Position numbers and translations under genes: made by a program. DNA of 64,000 nucleotides. Source: a bacterium. GTDB taxonomy: Bacteria; Pseudomonadota; Alphaproteobacteria; Micavibrionales; UBA2020. Below, piece by piece: positions 44,904-54,370 of this stretch (its first letter is position 1; each line of letters begins with the position of its first letter). Under the pieces are notes generated by a model. The model had not been told where the DNA came from and did not search any database. It was given only the letters and a program-made list of their open reading frames with translations. The stretch lies in assembly GCA_029945425.1 (NCBI GenBank), contig JAQSDV010000002.1, positions 1 through 64,000 of the forward strand. Reading direction: 5' to 3'.

Positions 44904-46322
44904 ATGGGACAGCCAATGAAAAAAGAAACCGCCACAATGCTGCAAACCGTTTCGCCCGTTGACGGCAGCGTGTTTGTCGAACGCGCCTTTCACGACTGGG
45001 CGCATGTCGATGCCGTGCTGACCAAGGCCAAGAAAGCGCAAAAAGAATGGCGCAAGGTGCCGCTGGCGAAGCGTCAGGAATACATGCTGAAATTCCTCGA
45101 CCATATGGTGTCGAAGGCCGCCGATATCGGCAAAGAGATTACATGGCAGATGGGCCGCCCGATCAGCCAGACCCCCGGCGAAATCCTGCGCGGCTTTTCG
45201 GAGCGCGTGAAATACGCAGTCGAGCTTGCCCCGCGCGCGCTTGCCGATATCGTGCCGCATGACGTGCGCGACGGCTTCAAGCGTTTCATCCGCCGCGAAC
45301 CGCTGGGCGTTGTCGCCGTGATCGCGCCGTGGAATTACCCGTACCTGACCGCCGTGAACGCGATTGTGCCCGCGCTGCTGTCCGGCAACGTGGTCGTGCT
45401 GAAACATTCTTTCCAGACCCCGTTGGTCGGCGACCGTTTTGCTGAAGGCTTCAAGGCCGCCGGCCTGCCCGATGGTGTGTTCCAGCATCTTGACCTGTCC
45501 GATGCCGATACGCAAAAACTGGCCGAAGACAAACGCGTCGATTTCGTCAACTTTACGGGCTCCGTGCGCGTCGGCCATATCGTGCAGCAGGCGGTCAGCA
45601 ACCGTTTCGTCGTCGCCGGCCTTGAACTGGGCGGCAAAGACCCTGCCTATGTGCGCGAAGATGCCGACTTGGGCTCCGCGGTCGAAAACCTTGTCGATGG
45701 TGCGTTCTTCAACTCCGGCCAATGCTGCTGCGGCATCGAACGCATTTATGTGCATGAAAAACTCTACGATAAATTCGTGGAAGATTTCGTTGCGCTGACC
45801 AAGACCTATAAACTCGGCAACCCGACAGACCCCGCCACCAACCTCGGCCCCATGGTGCGCACCGCACAGGCCGATTTCGTGCGCGGGCAGATCGAAGACG
45901 CCGTGAAAAAAGGCGCGAAGGCGCTGGTCGATGAAAGCCTGTTCCCCGCCAGCAAAAAAGGCACGCCGTATCTTGCGCCGCAAGTATTGGTGAATGTCGA
46001 TCACAGCATGGGCGTGATGATGGAAGAAAGCTTCGGCCCCGTCGTCGGTATCATGAAAGTATCGGGCGACGCGGAAGCCATCAAGATGATGAACGACAGC
46101 CCCTATGGCCTGACCGTTTCCATCTGGACGAAAGACGCCGATGCCGCCGAAAAACTGGGCGAAGACCTTGAAACCGGCACCGTGTTCCTGAACCGCTGCG
46201 ATTACGTCGATCCGGGCCTGCCCTGGACGGGCGTGAAAGACACCGGCCGTGGCGCGTCGATGTCGGTGATCGGTTTCGAAAACCTGACCCGCCCGAAAAG
46301 CTTTCATTTGAAAAAGGCGTAA
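44904..46322 (+). CDS. Aldehyde dehydrogenase
   Basis: 472 residues. VAVIAPWNYPYLTAVNAIVP binds NAD; FTGSVRVGH, ELGGKDPAYV (base Glu) and SGQCCCGIERIYV (nucleophile Cys) are intact. Starts 14 bp after the ligase, with GGAG upstream. In the operon it would oxidise an aldehyde derived from an amine. Confidence 0.92.
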   Translation: MGQPMKKETATMLQTVSPVDGSVFVERAFHDWAHVDAVLTKAKKAQKEWRKVPLAKRQEYMLKFLDHMVSKAADIGKEITWQMGRPISQTPGEILRGFSERVKYAVELAPRALADIVPHDVRDGFKRFIRREPLGVVAVIAPWNYPYLTAVNAIVPALLSGNVVVLKHSFQTPLVGDRFAEGFKAAGLPDGVFQHLDLSDADTQKLAEDKRVDFVNFTGSVRVGHIVQQAVSNRFVVAGLELGGKDPAYVREDADLGSAVENLVDGAFFNSGQCCCGIERIYVHEKLYDKFVEDFVALTKTYKLGNPTDPATNLGPMVRTAQADFVRGQIEDAVKKGAKALVDESLFPASKKGTPYLAPQVLVNVDHSMGVMMEESFGPVVGIMKVSGDAEAIKMMNDSPYGLTVSIWTKDADAAEKLGEDLETGTVFLNRCDYVDPGLPWTGVKDTGRGASMSVIGFENLTRPKSFHLKKA

Positions 46323-46324
46323 CA

Positions 46325-47530
46325 ATGACCGCTTTGCCCGCCGCGAATGCCCGCAGCAAAATCTCGCAAAAAGCTTCGCGGTTTTCTGAATCCGTGATCC
46401 GCGAAATGTCGCGGCTCGCGGTGCGGCACAAGGCGATCAACCTTGCGCAAGGCTTCCCCGATTTCGCCGCGCCGCAGGAATTGAAAGATGCGGCGTCGCG
46501 CGCGGTGCAGGAAGACGTCAACCAATACGCGATCACCTGGGGCGACAAGATGTTCCGTGACGCGCTGGCGGACAAGACCAAAAAAACGCTGGGGATGGAG
46601 ATCGACCCCGAAACGCAGATCACCGTCACCTGCGGCGCGACCGAGGCGATGGTGGCGGCGATGCTGGCGACTGTCGATCCCGGCGACGAAGTTATCGTGT
46701 TCGAACCCTATTACGAGAATTACGGGCCGGATGCGATTTTGGCGGGCGCGATCCCGAAATTCGTGACGCTGAAACCGCCGCACTGGAATTTCGACCCCGA
46801 TGAATTGAAAAAGGCCTTCACGAATAAAACCAAGGCCATCATCATCAACACCCCCAACAACCCGACCGGCAAGGTGTTCAACCGCGAAGAACTGACGCTG
46901 ATCGCCGAACTCTGCCAGAAATGGGATGTGCTGGCCTTCACCGACGAGATTTACGAGCATATTTTATATGACGGCGCGGAACATATCGCGCTCGCGACGC
47001 TGCCCGGCATGGCCGACCGCACGGTCACCATCAACGGGTTATCAAAAACCTACAGCGTCACCGGCTGGCGCATCGGCACGATGATCGCATCGCCGGAACT
47101 GACCGGCGCGATCCGCAAGGTGCATGACTTCCTGACTGTCGGCGCGGCTGCGCCGCTGCAGCGGGCAGGGGCGACGGCGCTGCGATTCCCCGACAGCTAC
47201 TATGACACGCTCGGCGCGCTCTACACCGAACGCCGCACGATGTTGATGGACATCCTCACCGCTGCCGGAATCCCGTTCCATGTGCCGAAGGGCGCGTATT
47301 ACATCCTCGCGGATATTTCCAAATTCGGGTTTGACAGCGATATCGCGTTCACGCGCTTCCTGATCGAAACGGTCGGCGTCGCCTGCGTGCCGGGGTCGAG
47401 CTTTTTCAGCCGCCCCGAACTCGGCCACAACTATGTGCGCTTCTGCTTCTGCAAGAAGCCCGAAACATTGCAGGCTGCGGCGGAACGCCTCGGCCTGCTT
47501 GAACATCACCTCAAAAATCGCAAAGGTTAA
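46325..47530 (+). CDS. PLP-dependent class I/II aminotransferase
   Basis: 401 residues. Fold-type I aminotransferase: INLAQGFPDFAAPQELKDA at the start, NTPNNPTGKVF, DEIYEHILYD, and the PLP lysine in INGLSKTYSVTGWRIG; the C-terminal Arg region is NYVRFCFCK. Closest to the kynurenine/methionine aminotransferase branch. Starts 2 bp after the ALDH stop. Confidence 0.92.
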   Translation: MTALPAANARSKISQKASRFSESVIREMSRLAVRHKAINLAQGFPDFAAPQELKDAASRAVQEDVNQYAITWGDKMFRDALADKTKKTLGMEIDPETQITVTCGATEAMVAAMLATVDPGDEVIVFEPYYENYGPDAILAGAIPKFVTLKPPHWNFDPDELKKAFTNKTKAIIINTPNNPTGKVFNREELTLIAELCQKWDVLAFTDEIYEHILYDGAEHIALATLPGMADRTVTINGLSKTYSVTGWRIGTMIASPELTGAIRKVHDFLTVGAAAPLQRAGATALRFPDSYYDTLGALYTERRTMLMDILTAAGIPFHVPKGAYYILADISKFGFDSDIAFTRFLIETVGVACVPGSSFFSRPELGHNYVRFCFCKKPETLQAAAERLGLLEHHLKNRKG

Positions 47531-47533
47531 GTC

Positions 47534-48736
47534 ATGACGAAAAACATCACCGGCACCTGGAATTATCCCACCCGCATCCTGTTCGGCCCGGGCCGCATCA
47601 AGGAACTGCCGGAAAGCGCGAAAAAATTCGGCATGAAAAAACCGCTGCTGATCACCGATGCGGGGTTGAAGGAACATGAAATCGTGAAGAACACGATTGC
47701 GCTGCTGAAAGCGGCGGGCCTTGAAGCCGCCGTGTTCGCGGACATCAAGCCGAACCCGTCCGGCAAAAACGTCGATGACGGCGTGAAGGCGTATAAGGAC
47801 GGCGGGCATGACGGCGTGATCGCCTTCGGCGGCGGCTCCGGCCTTGATGCCGCGAAGGCCATCGCGCTGATGGTCGGCCAGACGCGCCCGCTGTGGGATT
47901 TCGTGGATGAAGGCGACAATTACCTGCGCGTGATCGAGGCGGGCATGGCCCCCCTGATCGCTGTACCGACGACATCGGGCACCGGTTCGGAAGTCGGCCG
48001 TTGTTCGGTTGTCGTGCATGAAGAAAGCCACGAGAAAAAACTGATTTTCCACCCGAAGATCATGCCCGCGCTGGTCATCGCCGATCCCGAACTCACCATT
48101 GGCCTGCCGCCGCATATCACGGCTGCAACTGGCATGGATGCGTTCGTGCATTGCTTCGAAGCGTTCTGCGCCCCCGGTTTCCATCCGCAGGCGGATGGCA
48201 TCGCGCTGGAGGGCATGAAGCTGGTCGCCGAATACCTGCCGCGCGCGTACAAGGACGGCAAGGATATCGAGGCGCGCGCAAATATGATGATCGCCGCCAC
48301 CATGGGCGCGGCTGCATTCCAGAAGGGTCTTGGCGGCGTTCATGCGCTCGCCCATCCGCTCGGCGGCAACTACGACAAGCCGCATGGATTGCTGAACGCT
48401 ATCCTGCTGCCCTATGTCGTGCTGCGTAACCGCCCCGCGCTGGGCGAGAAAATGGATCATCTGTCGCGCGTGCTGAACCTTGCGGACAAAGGCTATAACG
48501 CCAGCGGTTTCGACGCCGTGATGAAATGGATGCTCGATTTCCGCAAACTCCTCGGCGTTCCGAACACCCTCGCCGAAATCGGCGTGCCTTCCGAGCGCAT
48601 CAAGGAAATCGGCCAGCTCGCCACGCAAGACCCCTCGGCAGGCGGCAACCCGATCCCGCTGACGGCGGCGGATTACGCGGAGATTTTTGCGAATGCGTTG
48701 AAGGGGGATTTGGCAGAGAAGAAGCAGGCCGCTTGA
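47534..48736 (+). CDS. Iron-containing alcohol dehydrogenase
   Basis: 400 residues. Group III ADH: FGGGSGLDAAKAIAL, PTTSGTGSEV, and the metal site GMDAFVHCFEAFC, GVHALAHPLGG and PHGLLNAILLPYV. Starts 3 bp after the aminotransferase. It would interconvert an aldehyde and an alcohol; with the preceding three genes a polyamine or amino-alcohol route is plausible. Confidence 0.93.
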   Translation: MTKNITGTWNYPTRILFGPGRIKELPESAKKFGMKKPLLITDAGLKEHEIVKNTIALLKAAGLEAAVFADIKPNPSGKNVDDGVKAYKDGGHDGVIAFGGGSGLDAAKAIALMVGQTRPLWDFVDEGDNYLRVIEAGMAPLIAVPTTSGTGSEVGRCSVVVHEESHEKKLIFHPKIMPALVIADPELTIGLPPHITAATGMDAFVHCFEAFCAPGFHPQADGIALEGMKLVAEYLPRAYKDGKDIEARANMMIAATMGAAAFQKGLGGVHALAHPLGGNYDKPHGLLNAILLPYVVLRNRPALGEKMDHLSRVLNLADKGYNASGFDAVMKWMLDFRKLLGVPNTLAEIGVPSERIKEIGQLATQDPSAGGNPIPLTAADYAEIFANALKGDLAEKKQAA

Positions 48737-49116
48737 ATATCCCAATAAATAAAACATTTGGGTTGATTTGCGTATGCATCTTCAAAGTCCTGTATTATGC
48801 GTTCTGTATATTAGGGGTTTTATTTCCATTAATTTTGGCTGTTCTGATCTTGCCTAATGCCACGAGTCATTTGTCTCAACTTGGGAACGAATTTAGTTGG
48901 CGGCCACAAACGTTATTATATGCTTCTTACGCATGCGCTTTTATAAATCTTTGTTCTTTTGTCTGGCACTTTTTAATTAAGCGTCGCCGTAGCGACATAA
49001 TGAAAAACGGAATTTATTTTTCGTGGATATTCTTCACTAATGTGGGACTGACTTGTTGGATGTTGGCCGTTAGTTGGCAATTAGCCTTCAACTATCACGG
49101 AAAAATGGGAAACTGA
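48733..49116 (+). CDS. Small membrane protein with overlapping TTG start
   Basis: About 127 residues from a TTG that overlaps the ADH stop (TTGA). Four hydrophobic segments are visible (VLYYAFCILGVLFPLILAVL, TLLYASYACAFINLCSFVWH, FSWIFFTNVGLTCWMLAVSW). AT-rich relative to both neighbours. The start is uncertain because no ATG is in frame before the helices. Family unknown. Confidence 0.55.
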   Translation: MNIPINKTFGLICVCIFKVLYYAFCILGVLFPLILAVLILPNATSHLSQLGNEFSWRPQTLLYASYACAFINLCSFVWHFLIKRRRSDIMKNGIYFSWIFFTNVGLTCWMLAVSWQLAFNYHGKMGN

Positions 49117-49121
49117 ATAAA

Positions 49122-49625
49122 ATGAAAAAATACATCTCCCTCATCCTCCTCATCCTCGCCTTCGAAGTTATCTCGGGCGGGATCGGGCATTACAACATGA
49201 ATAGCGTGAAGGATTGGTATGCGCATCTGAACAAGCCGTCATTCTCGCCGCCGAACTGGGTGTTTCCGGTGGTGTGGTCGACGCTCTATGCAATGATCGC
49301 GACGGCGGGATGGTTTATCTGGCGCATGCCGCAGACTGCGGAGCGCAAGAAACTGAAAATACTGTTCGCGTCATACATGGCGCTCAGCTGGGGATGGAGT
49401 TTCGTGTTTTTTACGGCAAAAGCCATGCTCGCGGGGTTGTACTGGATCCTCGCCTATGACCTTGTCGCCGTACTGCTGATCATGAATGCGTGGAAATCGA
49501 AGCGCATCGTTGCGTACCTGATGCTGCCCCCACTGGCCTGGACGTTGTTTGCGGCATATTTGAATTACGCCTATTGGGATATTAACCCGCAGGTCGAGCC
49601 TGTCACGCCGGTCATTGTCTATTAA
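49122..49625 (+). CDS. tspO: TspO/MBR family membrane protein
   Basis: 167 residues, five membrane helices, rich in Trp. The family blocks WYAHLNKPSFSPPNWVFPVVW, GWSFVFF and LPPLAWTLFAAYLNYAYW are present. TspO binds porphyrins and cholesterol-like ligands and influences tetrapyrrole and stress responses. The start is the Met of MKKYIS. It is convergent with the pseudouridine synthase gene, overlapping by 4 bp. Confidence 0.93.
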   Translation: MKKYISLILLILAFEVISGGIGHYNMNSVKDWYAHLNKPSFSPPNWVFPVVWSTLYAMIATAGWFIWRMPQTAERKKLKILFASYMALSWGWSFVFFTAKAMLAGLYWILAYDLVAVLLIMNAWKSKRIVAYLMLPPLAWTLFAAYLNYAYWDINPQVEPVTPVIVY

Positions 49626-50305
49626 ATCACCAACGCCGCCATATGCGCTGGCATCTCGGCCTCGACCGTGATGGGGGGCTTGTCCTGATAGAGGGGCAGG
49701 GTGATGCTGCGGGCATGCAGGTTCAACGTCGGGAATTCGCCCTGCGGCGGGCGCGTGTCGGAACCTGTGTACAGCCAGTCGCCCTTGATGGGGAAGCCCA
49801 GCGATTTCAAATGGACGCGCAGCTGGTGCGTGCGGCCTGTGCGCGGATACAGCTCCACCCATGTCAGGTTGCCGGGCAGGTGCTTCAGCACTTTGTAATC
49901 CGTCACGGCTTCCTGCGCATCGGGATCGTGCTTGGGCGCGGGCTGCATCGTCCAGCCTTTGGGCGCTTTGACTTTTTTGAGGGCGACGTCGATGGTGCCG
50001 CTTTCCTCCGTCATTTTTCCGGTCACGATCGCCCAGTAGGTTTTCTGGATGCGCCCTGTCTCGAATAACTTGCCGAGCTTGCGCAGCGCGCGCTCGTTCC
50101 GCCCCAGCACAAGGCAGCCGCTGGTGTCGCGGTCGAGGCGATGGCCCAGATGCGGCATTTCCTTGTAATCGTATTTCAATTCGATGAAATAATCCTCGAG
50201 GCTCGCGCCGCCGTTCGGCCCTGCGTGGACGGGAATGCCGGGCGGCTTGTTCAGCACGATGATCAGTTGGTCCTTGAACAGGACATGGTCGCGGATGTTC
50301 TTCAT
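49622..50305 (-). CDS. RluA-family pseudouridine synthase
   Basis: 227 residues. The catalytic Asp lies in LGHRLDRDTSGCLVLGRNE; the N-terminal LIIVLNKPPGIPVHAGPNGG and the later RTGRTHQLRVHLKSLGFPI (RluA motif III) confirm the family. No S4 domain, as in RluA/RluE-type short members. Start at 50305 because similarity begins there. Confidence 0.93.
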   Translation of the reverse strand: MKNIRDHVLFKDQLIIVLNKPPGIPVHAGPNGGASLEDYFIELKYDYKEMPHLGHRLDRDTSGCLVLGRNERALRKLGKLFETGRIQKTYWAIVTGKMTEESGTIDVALKKVKAPKGWTMQPAPKHDPDAQEAVTDYKVLKHLPGNLTWVELYPRTGRTHQLRVHLKSLGFPIKGDWLYTGSDTRPPQGEFPTLNLHARSITLPLYQDKPPITVEAEMPAHMAALVI

Positions 50306-50365
50306 GCCGACATCATACGCGCCTTGCCTATGGTCAAGCCAGCATTTTTGGGGCAAAATGCGGGC

Positions 50366-51400
50366 ATGAAAACATTCATTCTTTCCCTGCTTTTCGCCGC
50401 AAGTTTTGCGACTGCCGCGCTGGCAACCGAATTCTCCGTGCTGCCCTATCCCCGCAACGGCGGGGCGGCGACCATGGAGGACTGGGTTGCGACGATGCAG
50501 GACCTGAAAGACGTCAACGCCGCGACCGTCGTCATCACCAAGACCTGGGCCGACCTTGAACCCGGCAGCCGCATTTATGGCGACATGCACCAGCTGGCGA
50601 AGGATTTCAACGATAACGCAGCCGCCGGCCGCGCGGTATTTTTCGGCTTCCAGCCCATCAACACCGTCAAGCGCGAACTGCCGCGCGACCTTGCCAAGCT
50701 GGCATGGGACGATCCCGCCATGATCGCGCGGTTTCAGGAATTTATGGACCACATGATGCTGGAGGGGGCGAAGCCGCCGAAATACATTTCACTCGCCAAT
50801 GAAGCCGATGTGTATTTCGAGAAAAATCCGAAAGAACTTGAATCCTTCCTGAAATTCTACGAAGCGGCGCAGGCGATCATCAAGCGCAACGCATGGCCGG
50901 AAACGCGCATCGGCATTACTGTCACCTTTGACGGTCTGATGAAGGGCCGCACCAAGATCGTACAGAAATTGTTGCAGGCGAGCGAGATTGCAATCTTTAC
51001 CTATTACCCCGTCATCGACCTGAAACTGCTGCCCATCGAGGACATCAACAGCCATATGGACATGATGGTTGCGGCGGCGGGCGAGAAAGATATCTATTTT
51101 CAGGAAGCGGGATTCCCGTCGAGCGAGGGCCTCGGCTCATCCGAAGCGCGGCAGGCGAAATTTTTTGACACCTTCATCAGCGCCGCGCGTAGCCGCGATC
51201 AGGTGAAAATGGCAAGCCTGTTCATGCTGCATGATTTCACGGAGGAGCATTGCGACATGTTCACCGGCTATTACGGTTTCGGCAAGGCGCCGAAGGAACT
51301 GAAACGCAAATTCCGCGATTTCATCTGCACCCTCGGGTTGAAAACATCGGATGGCAAGGAAAAGCAGGCGTGGAAGACCGTGCTGGCTAACCTGAAGTAA
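50366..51400 (+). CDS. Exported glycoside-hydrolase-like TIM-barrel protein
   Basis: 344 residues. Signal peptide MKTFILSLLFAASFATAALA. The mature chain reads as a beta/alpha barrel: VVITKTWADLEPGS, VFFGFQPINTVKRELP, ISLANEADVYFEKNP (candidate acid/base Glu after strand 4), AIFTYYPVIDLK and KDIYFQEAGFPSSEG (candidate nucleophile Glu after strand 7). Positions suit clan GH-A. Substrate unknown. Confidence 0.78.
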   Translation: MKTFILSLLFAASFATAALATEFSVLPYPRNGGAATMEDWVATMQDLKDVNAATVVITKTWADLEPGSRIYGDMHQLAKDFNDNAAAGRAVFFGFQPINTVKRELPRDLAKLAWDDPAMIARFQEFMDHMMLEGAKPPKYISLANEADVYFEKNPKELESFLKFYEAAQAIIKRNAWPETRIGITVTFDGLMKGRTKIVQKLLQASEIAIFTYYPVIDLKLLPIEDINSHMDMMVAAAGEKDIYFQEAGFPSSEGLGSSEARQAKFFDTFISAARSRDQVKMASLFMLHDFTEEHCDMFTGYYGFGKAPKELKRKFRDFICTLGLKTSDGKEKQAWKTVLANLK

Positions 51401-51402
51401 GA

Positions 51403-52422
51403 TTACGCTTTGGGATGGCCGTTGAGGAAAGGGGCGGTGCCCTTGGGCATCGGCTTGTCGCGCAGCACTTCGCCGATGAAATCGTAATCGGCAAGTTTGG
51501 CGGCGCGTTCTGCGATTTTGGGCGGCAGGGTTTTTGCGGCCTCTTCATTGAATTCTTCGGCCAAACCCTCGGGTGCCGCGATTTTCTTTTCAAGGATCGC
51601 CTTCAAAACCGTCGAGGTCCATTTGAAGGTATCGGGGAACGGCGTCGTCAGCACGACATTGGTCAGCTCGCCCAGCGGCGTCTTGCCGTGCAGTTTTTCA
51701 AAGCTTTCAAACAAATGCTGCGCCTCGCCGGTATTCGGCGTGTAATGCGCGGCGAAGGCACCGGCGAGCGAAATCGCCTGTTGCGGGTCGACTCCCGCAG
51801 CGGCAAGGCGCAGTTGCGACTCATCCACTTTTTCAACCGTGGGTCCGGAAAAATTGATCATGCCGCCGGTGTTGTACAGCGCGTGGCGGGTGCGGAACAG
51901 CATCAGCTGTTCGGCAAGCACAGGGTCCGGCCCGTTGCGCTGCAGATTGCGGATCAGGGCAAAGGCATCGGCCGCATTCTCCGCCACCAGACGGTCGCGG
52001 CTGCCAGCTTCCGGCACAATCGCATGGCCGGTTTCATGGTCGAAAATAAACTGGAGTTCCTGGGCGGTGGTCACTGCGCCCTGGAAAAAGCGCGGCCTGT
52101 CTTCGGCGGTATAGATGAACACGATCGAGTTGCCTTGATCGTCTGTCTGGCAGTAGGAGGTTTTTTGCGCCACGCAATGCGCGTAAATCGGCCGCAGCGT
52201 TTCCTTGCCCTGATCGCTTTTCATCAGTTTGATCAGTTCCTCCACGACTTGCGGGTCGGGATGCGGGATGTTGCCGGTCGACACATCGACGAAATAAACG
52301 CTTCCTATGCGATCTGGATAGGCGTCGTAAAATTCGGATACGGCGGTTTCGAAGTCGAAGCCGGGGGAGCCCGGTTGGCGGGCGGCCTTGGCGAAATCGG
52401 CGGCAGGGGCATCATCGGCCAT
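51403..52422 (-). CDS. Zincin-like protein (HExxH)
   Basis: 339 residues, no signal peptide. HETGH lies at 129-133, followed by a Glu 14 residues on in RLVAENAADAF, the third-ligand position of gluzincins. So a zinc metallopeptidase active site is likely, but I do not recognise the family. Flanking regions are helical. The gene is convergent with the glycosidase-like gene. Confidence 0.65.
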   Translation of the reverse strand: MADDAPAADFAKAARQPGSPGFDFETAVSEFYDAYPDRIGSVYFVDVSTGNIPHPDPQVVEELIKLMKSDQGKETLRPIYAHCVAQKTSYCQTDDQGNSIVFIYTAEDRPRFFQGAVTTAQELQFIFDHETGHAIVPEAGSRDRLVAENAADAFALIRNLQRNGPDPVLAEQLMLFRTRHALYNTGGMINFSGPTVEKVDESQLRLAAAGVDPQQAISLAGAFAAHYTPNTGEAQHLFESFEKLHGKTPLGELTNVVLTTPFPDTFKWTSTVLKAILEKKIAAPEGLAEEFNEEAAKTLPPKIAERAAKLADYDFIGEVLRDKPMPKGTAPFLNGHPKA

Positions 52423-52529
52423 AAAGGGTCCTTGTAGTGTCCAGTATACATAACCTTTCGAAGGCGGTCGAAGGGTATTCGAAAGCTGCCGCTAACCCCC
52501 TCAATAGGCTGATGATTAATGTCGCACAG

Positions 52530-52562
52530 AAAAAAGGCCGGATCAATGATCCGGCCTTTTTC
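52530..52562. terminator. Bidirectional hairpin terminator
   Basis: aaaggccggatc and gatccggccttt form a 12-bp perfect stem with loop aat. A-run and T-run flank it, so it can stop transcription from either side. It lies just downstream of the minus-strand gene ending at 52581. Confidence 0.88.
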
Positions 52563-52580
52563 AATTTATCACGCGAAAGA

Positions 52581-53786
52581 TCAGGGCGTCGGGCAACCGA
52601 CGGTCATGCCTTTCAGGATGGTCGAGGTGTCGAATTTGACATGCTGGAGCGCGCGGCCTGCACCGCCCCATTCGCGGACGAACATGGCAGCGCGTGCGCC
52701 CTTCATGTCCTGCATGGCGCCGAGTGCCGAAGCCTTGTCGGCGGCAACGCCGCCGAGGCCGTGGTATTGCATGTAGAGCAGGTCGACTTTGGCCTGCATG
52801 TTGCCGGACTCTGCCGCTTGCTTGAACAGCTCGACTGCGACCGAAGGATCTTTCGGAACGCCGTCCATGCCGTTGAAGGCGAAGAAGGCGAGGTCTTTTG
52901 CGCCCTGCGCCGCGACATGTGCGTTGGTCGATGCCGAACGGGAGATGGCATCGGTCACGCGCGCCGAAACGTCATGGCCGTCGATCAATGCGGCAAATTG
53001 TTCGGTCGGGGACAGGCAGATCGGAGCAGCCACAATCGTTTCAACCGGCGGGATGACGGCGGTATCAACGGGCGGCAAAACCGCAGTATCAACGGGGGGG
53101 ACAATCGCAGTATCAATCGGGGCAACAACCACGGTATCAACCGGCGGTGCGACAACCGTTTCCACAACCGGCGGCACTACCACGGGCGGCACAGCGGGAA
53201 CATCGGGGCCAAAGCCAAGCCAGCCCTGAATGGTGCCCGATTGCAGGCCGAGGAACAGCGCGGAGCCGGCGATGGCGAAAGTTGTGCTGAGGCCGAACAC
53301 TTTCAGGTTCTTTTTCGACAGCAGCTGCTTGCCATGCGTGAGGGAGAAATACGCGGGCAGTTCGACGCCGGTCTTTTTCAGCTTGCGGCGCTCGAGCGCG
53401 TCGTGGAGGAGGGTGGAGCCGATACCGACGGCAACGCCGGAACCGATGATGGTCGCCCATGCAGGCGCGCCCGCGATGGTCATGCCGACAACAGCGGCGG
53501 TTTTGGCAACGGCGGAAACGGCGGCACCCATGGCCATGCCGGACACGACGTTGAATGCGCCCTTCAGGAAACCGCGCAGGCGGCTTTTGGGGGCGGCGGC
53601 GGTGGCAGCGGGGGCTGCTTCTTCCGTATTGTCGTTCACAGGCTCGACCACCGCAGGGGCGGGGGAAGCCGGAACAGCGGGAGCCGCGGGCGAAGCGCCC
53701 ACGATTTCGTCATTGGCAGTAATATTGGCAGCAATGTCATCAATAGCTGGTTCAACCTGCGCAGGTTTTTTTTCAGGTTCAGACAT
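52581..53786 (-). CDS. Membrane protein with Pro-rich repeat linker and Sel1-like domain
   Basis: 401 residues. Parts in order: disordered Ala/Pro/Glu-rich N-terminus (1-70); a hydrophobic Gly/Ala-rich pair (about 75-125); another helix near 165-185; a repeat linker built of PPVDTAV / APIDTAI units (about 195-250); and a C-terminal Sel1-like region (LAFFAFNGMDGVPKDPSVAV, then KVDLLYMQYHGLGGVAADKA). GGAG precedes the ATG at 53786. Probably an inner-membrane protein with a periplasmic Sel1 domain. Confidence 0.7.
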   Translation of the reverse strand: MSEPEKKPAQVEPAIDDIAANITANDEIVGASPAAPAVPASPAPAVVEPVNDNTEEAAPAATAAAPKSRLRGFLKGAFNVVSGMAMGAAVSAVAKTAAVVGMTIAGAPAWATIIGSGVAVGIGSTLLHDALERRKLKKTGVELPAYFSLTHGKQLLSKKNLKVFGLSTTFAIAGSALFLGLQSGTIQGWLGFGPDVPAVPPVVVPPVVETVVAPPVDTVVVAPIDTAIVPPVDTAVLPPVDTAVIPPVETIVAAPICLSPTEQFAALIDGHDVSARVTDAISRSASTNAHVAAQGAKDLAFFAFNGMDGVPKDPSVAVELFKQAAESGNMQAKVDLLYMQYHGLGGVAADKASALGAMQDMKGARAAMFVREWGGAGRALQHVKFDTSTILKGMTVGCPTP

Positions 53787-53946
53787 CTGGTATCTCCGTC
53801 GGATGGGGGTCTTAACCCGCTTGAAAAGGGGCGGGCGCCCGATTAACATAAAATATCTTATCGTTGTTGAGACTACACACCACAGCGGCTCGGAGTCTGT
53901 CAAGCAAACGGGGGAAATTTTTTAAAAAATAGAACGGGTTAGGTAT

Positions 53947-54234
53947 TTAGATACCGAAACCGTCGCACATCTCGTTATATCCCGTCCGTGCGGCGCGCTC
54001 GGTCAGGATACGCTGGCATTGCTGCAAACGGCTGCTGGCCGCATGGGTCAGGGTAAAGGGCAGGACGCCGTGGGCGATGAGCAGGATGCTGACGACCATT
54101 AACCGGCGCGCCATATCGGCGGTGAACAGGAAATGCTGCCAATAGCTTTCACCCGCTTCGCGCGGATGATCGGTAAAGGCGCCGCGCAGGGTGCGGGCGA
54201 GCGTCTTGTTCATGTCGTTCGGGGTCGTTTCCAT
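53947..54234 (-). CDS. DUF6356-like small membrane protein
   Basis: 95 residues. FTDHPREAGESYWQHFLFTADMARRLMVV and a single hydrophobic segment (VSILLIAHGVLPFTL) match the DUF6356 pattern as I remember it. Neither the Met at 54234 nor that at 54210 has a clear ribosome site. Function unknown. Confidence 0.7.
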   Translation of the reverse strand: METTPNDMNKTLARTLRGAFTDHPREAGESYWQHFLFTADMARRLMVVSILLIAHGVLPFTLTHAASSRLQQCQRILTERAARTGYNEMCDGFGI

Positions 54235-54370
54235 GACTGAATAACTAACGCATTATGAGAAGTAATGCAAGCGCGTCATGCCGTCACGATTTCTGTTCCA
54301 TCTTCACAGGTTTTTCATGATGATGGGGCACAATCCAGTTCTCAGATTCTATATTTTCACGGGTATCCCC

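Noticed and set aside
47042..48757. A 571-codon antisense frame over the aminotransferase and Fe-ADH genes
   Set aside because: It spans two well-identified genes on the other strand and gives a His/Arg-rich translation typical of shadows.
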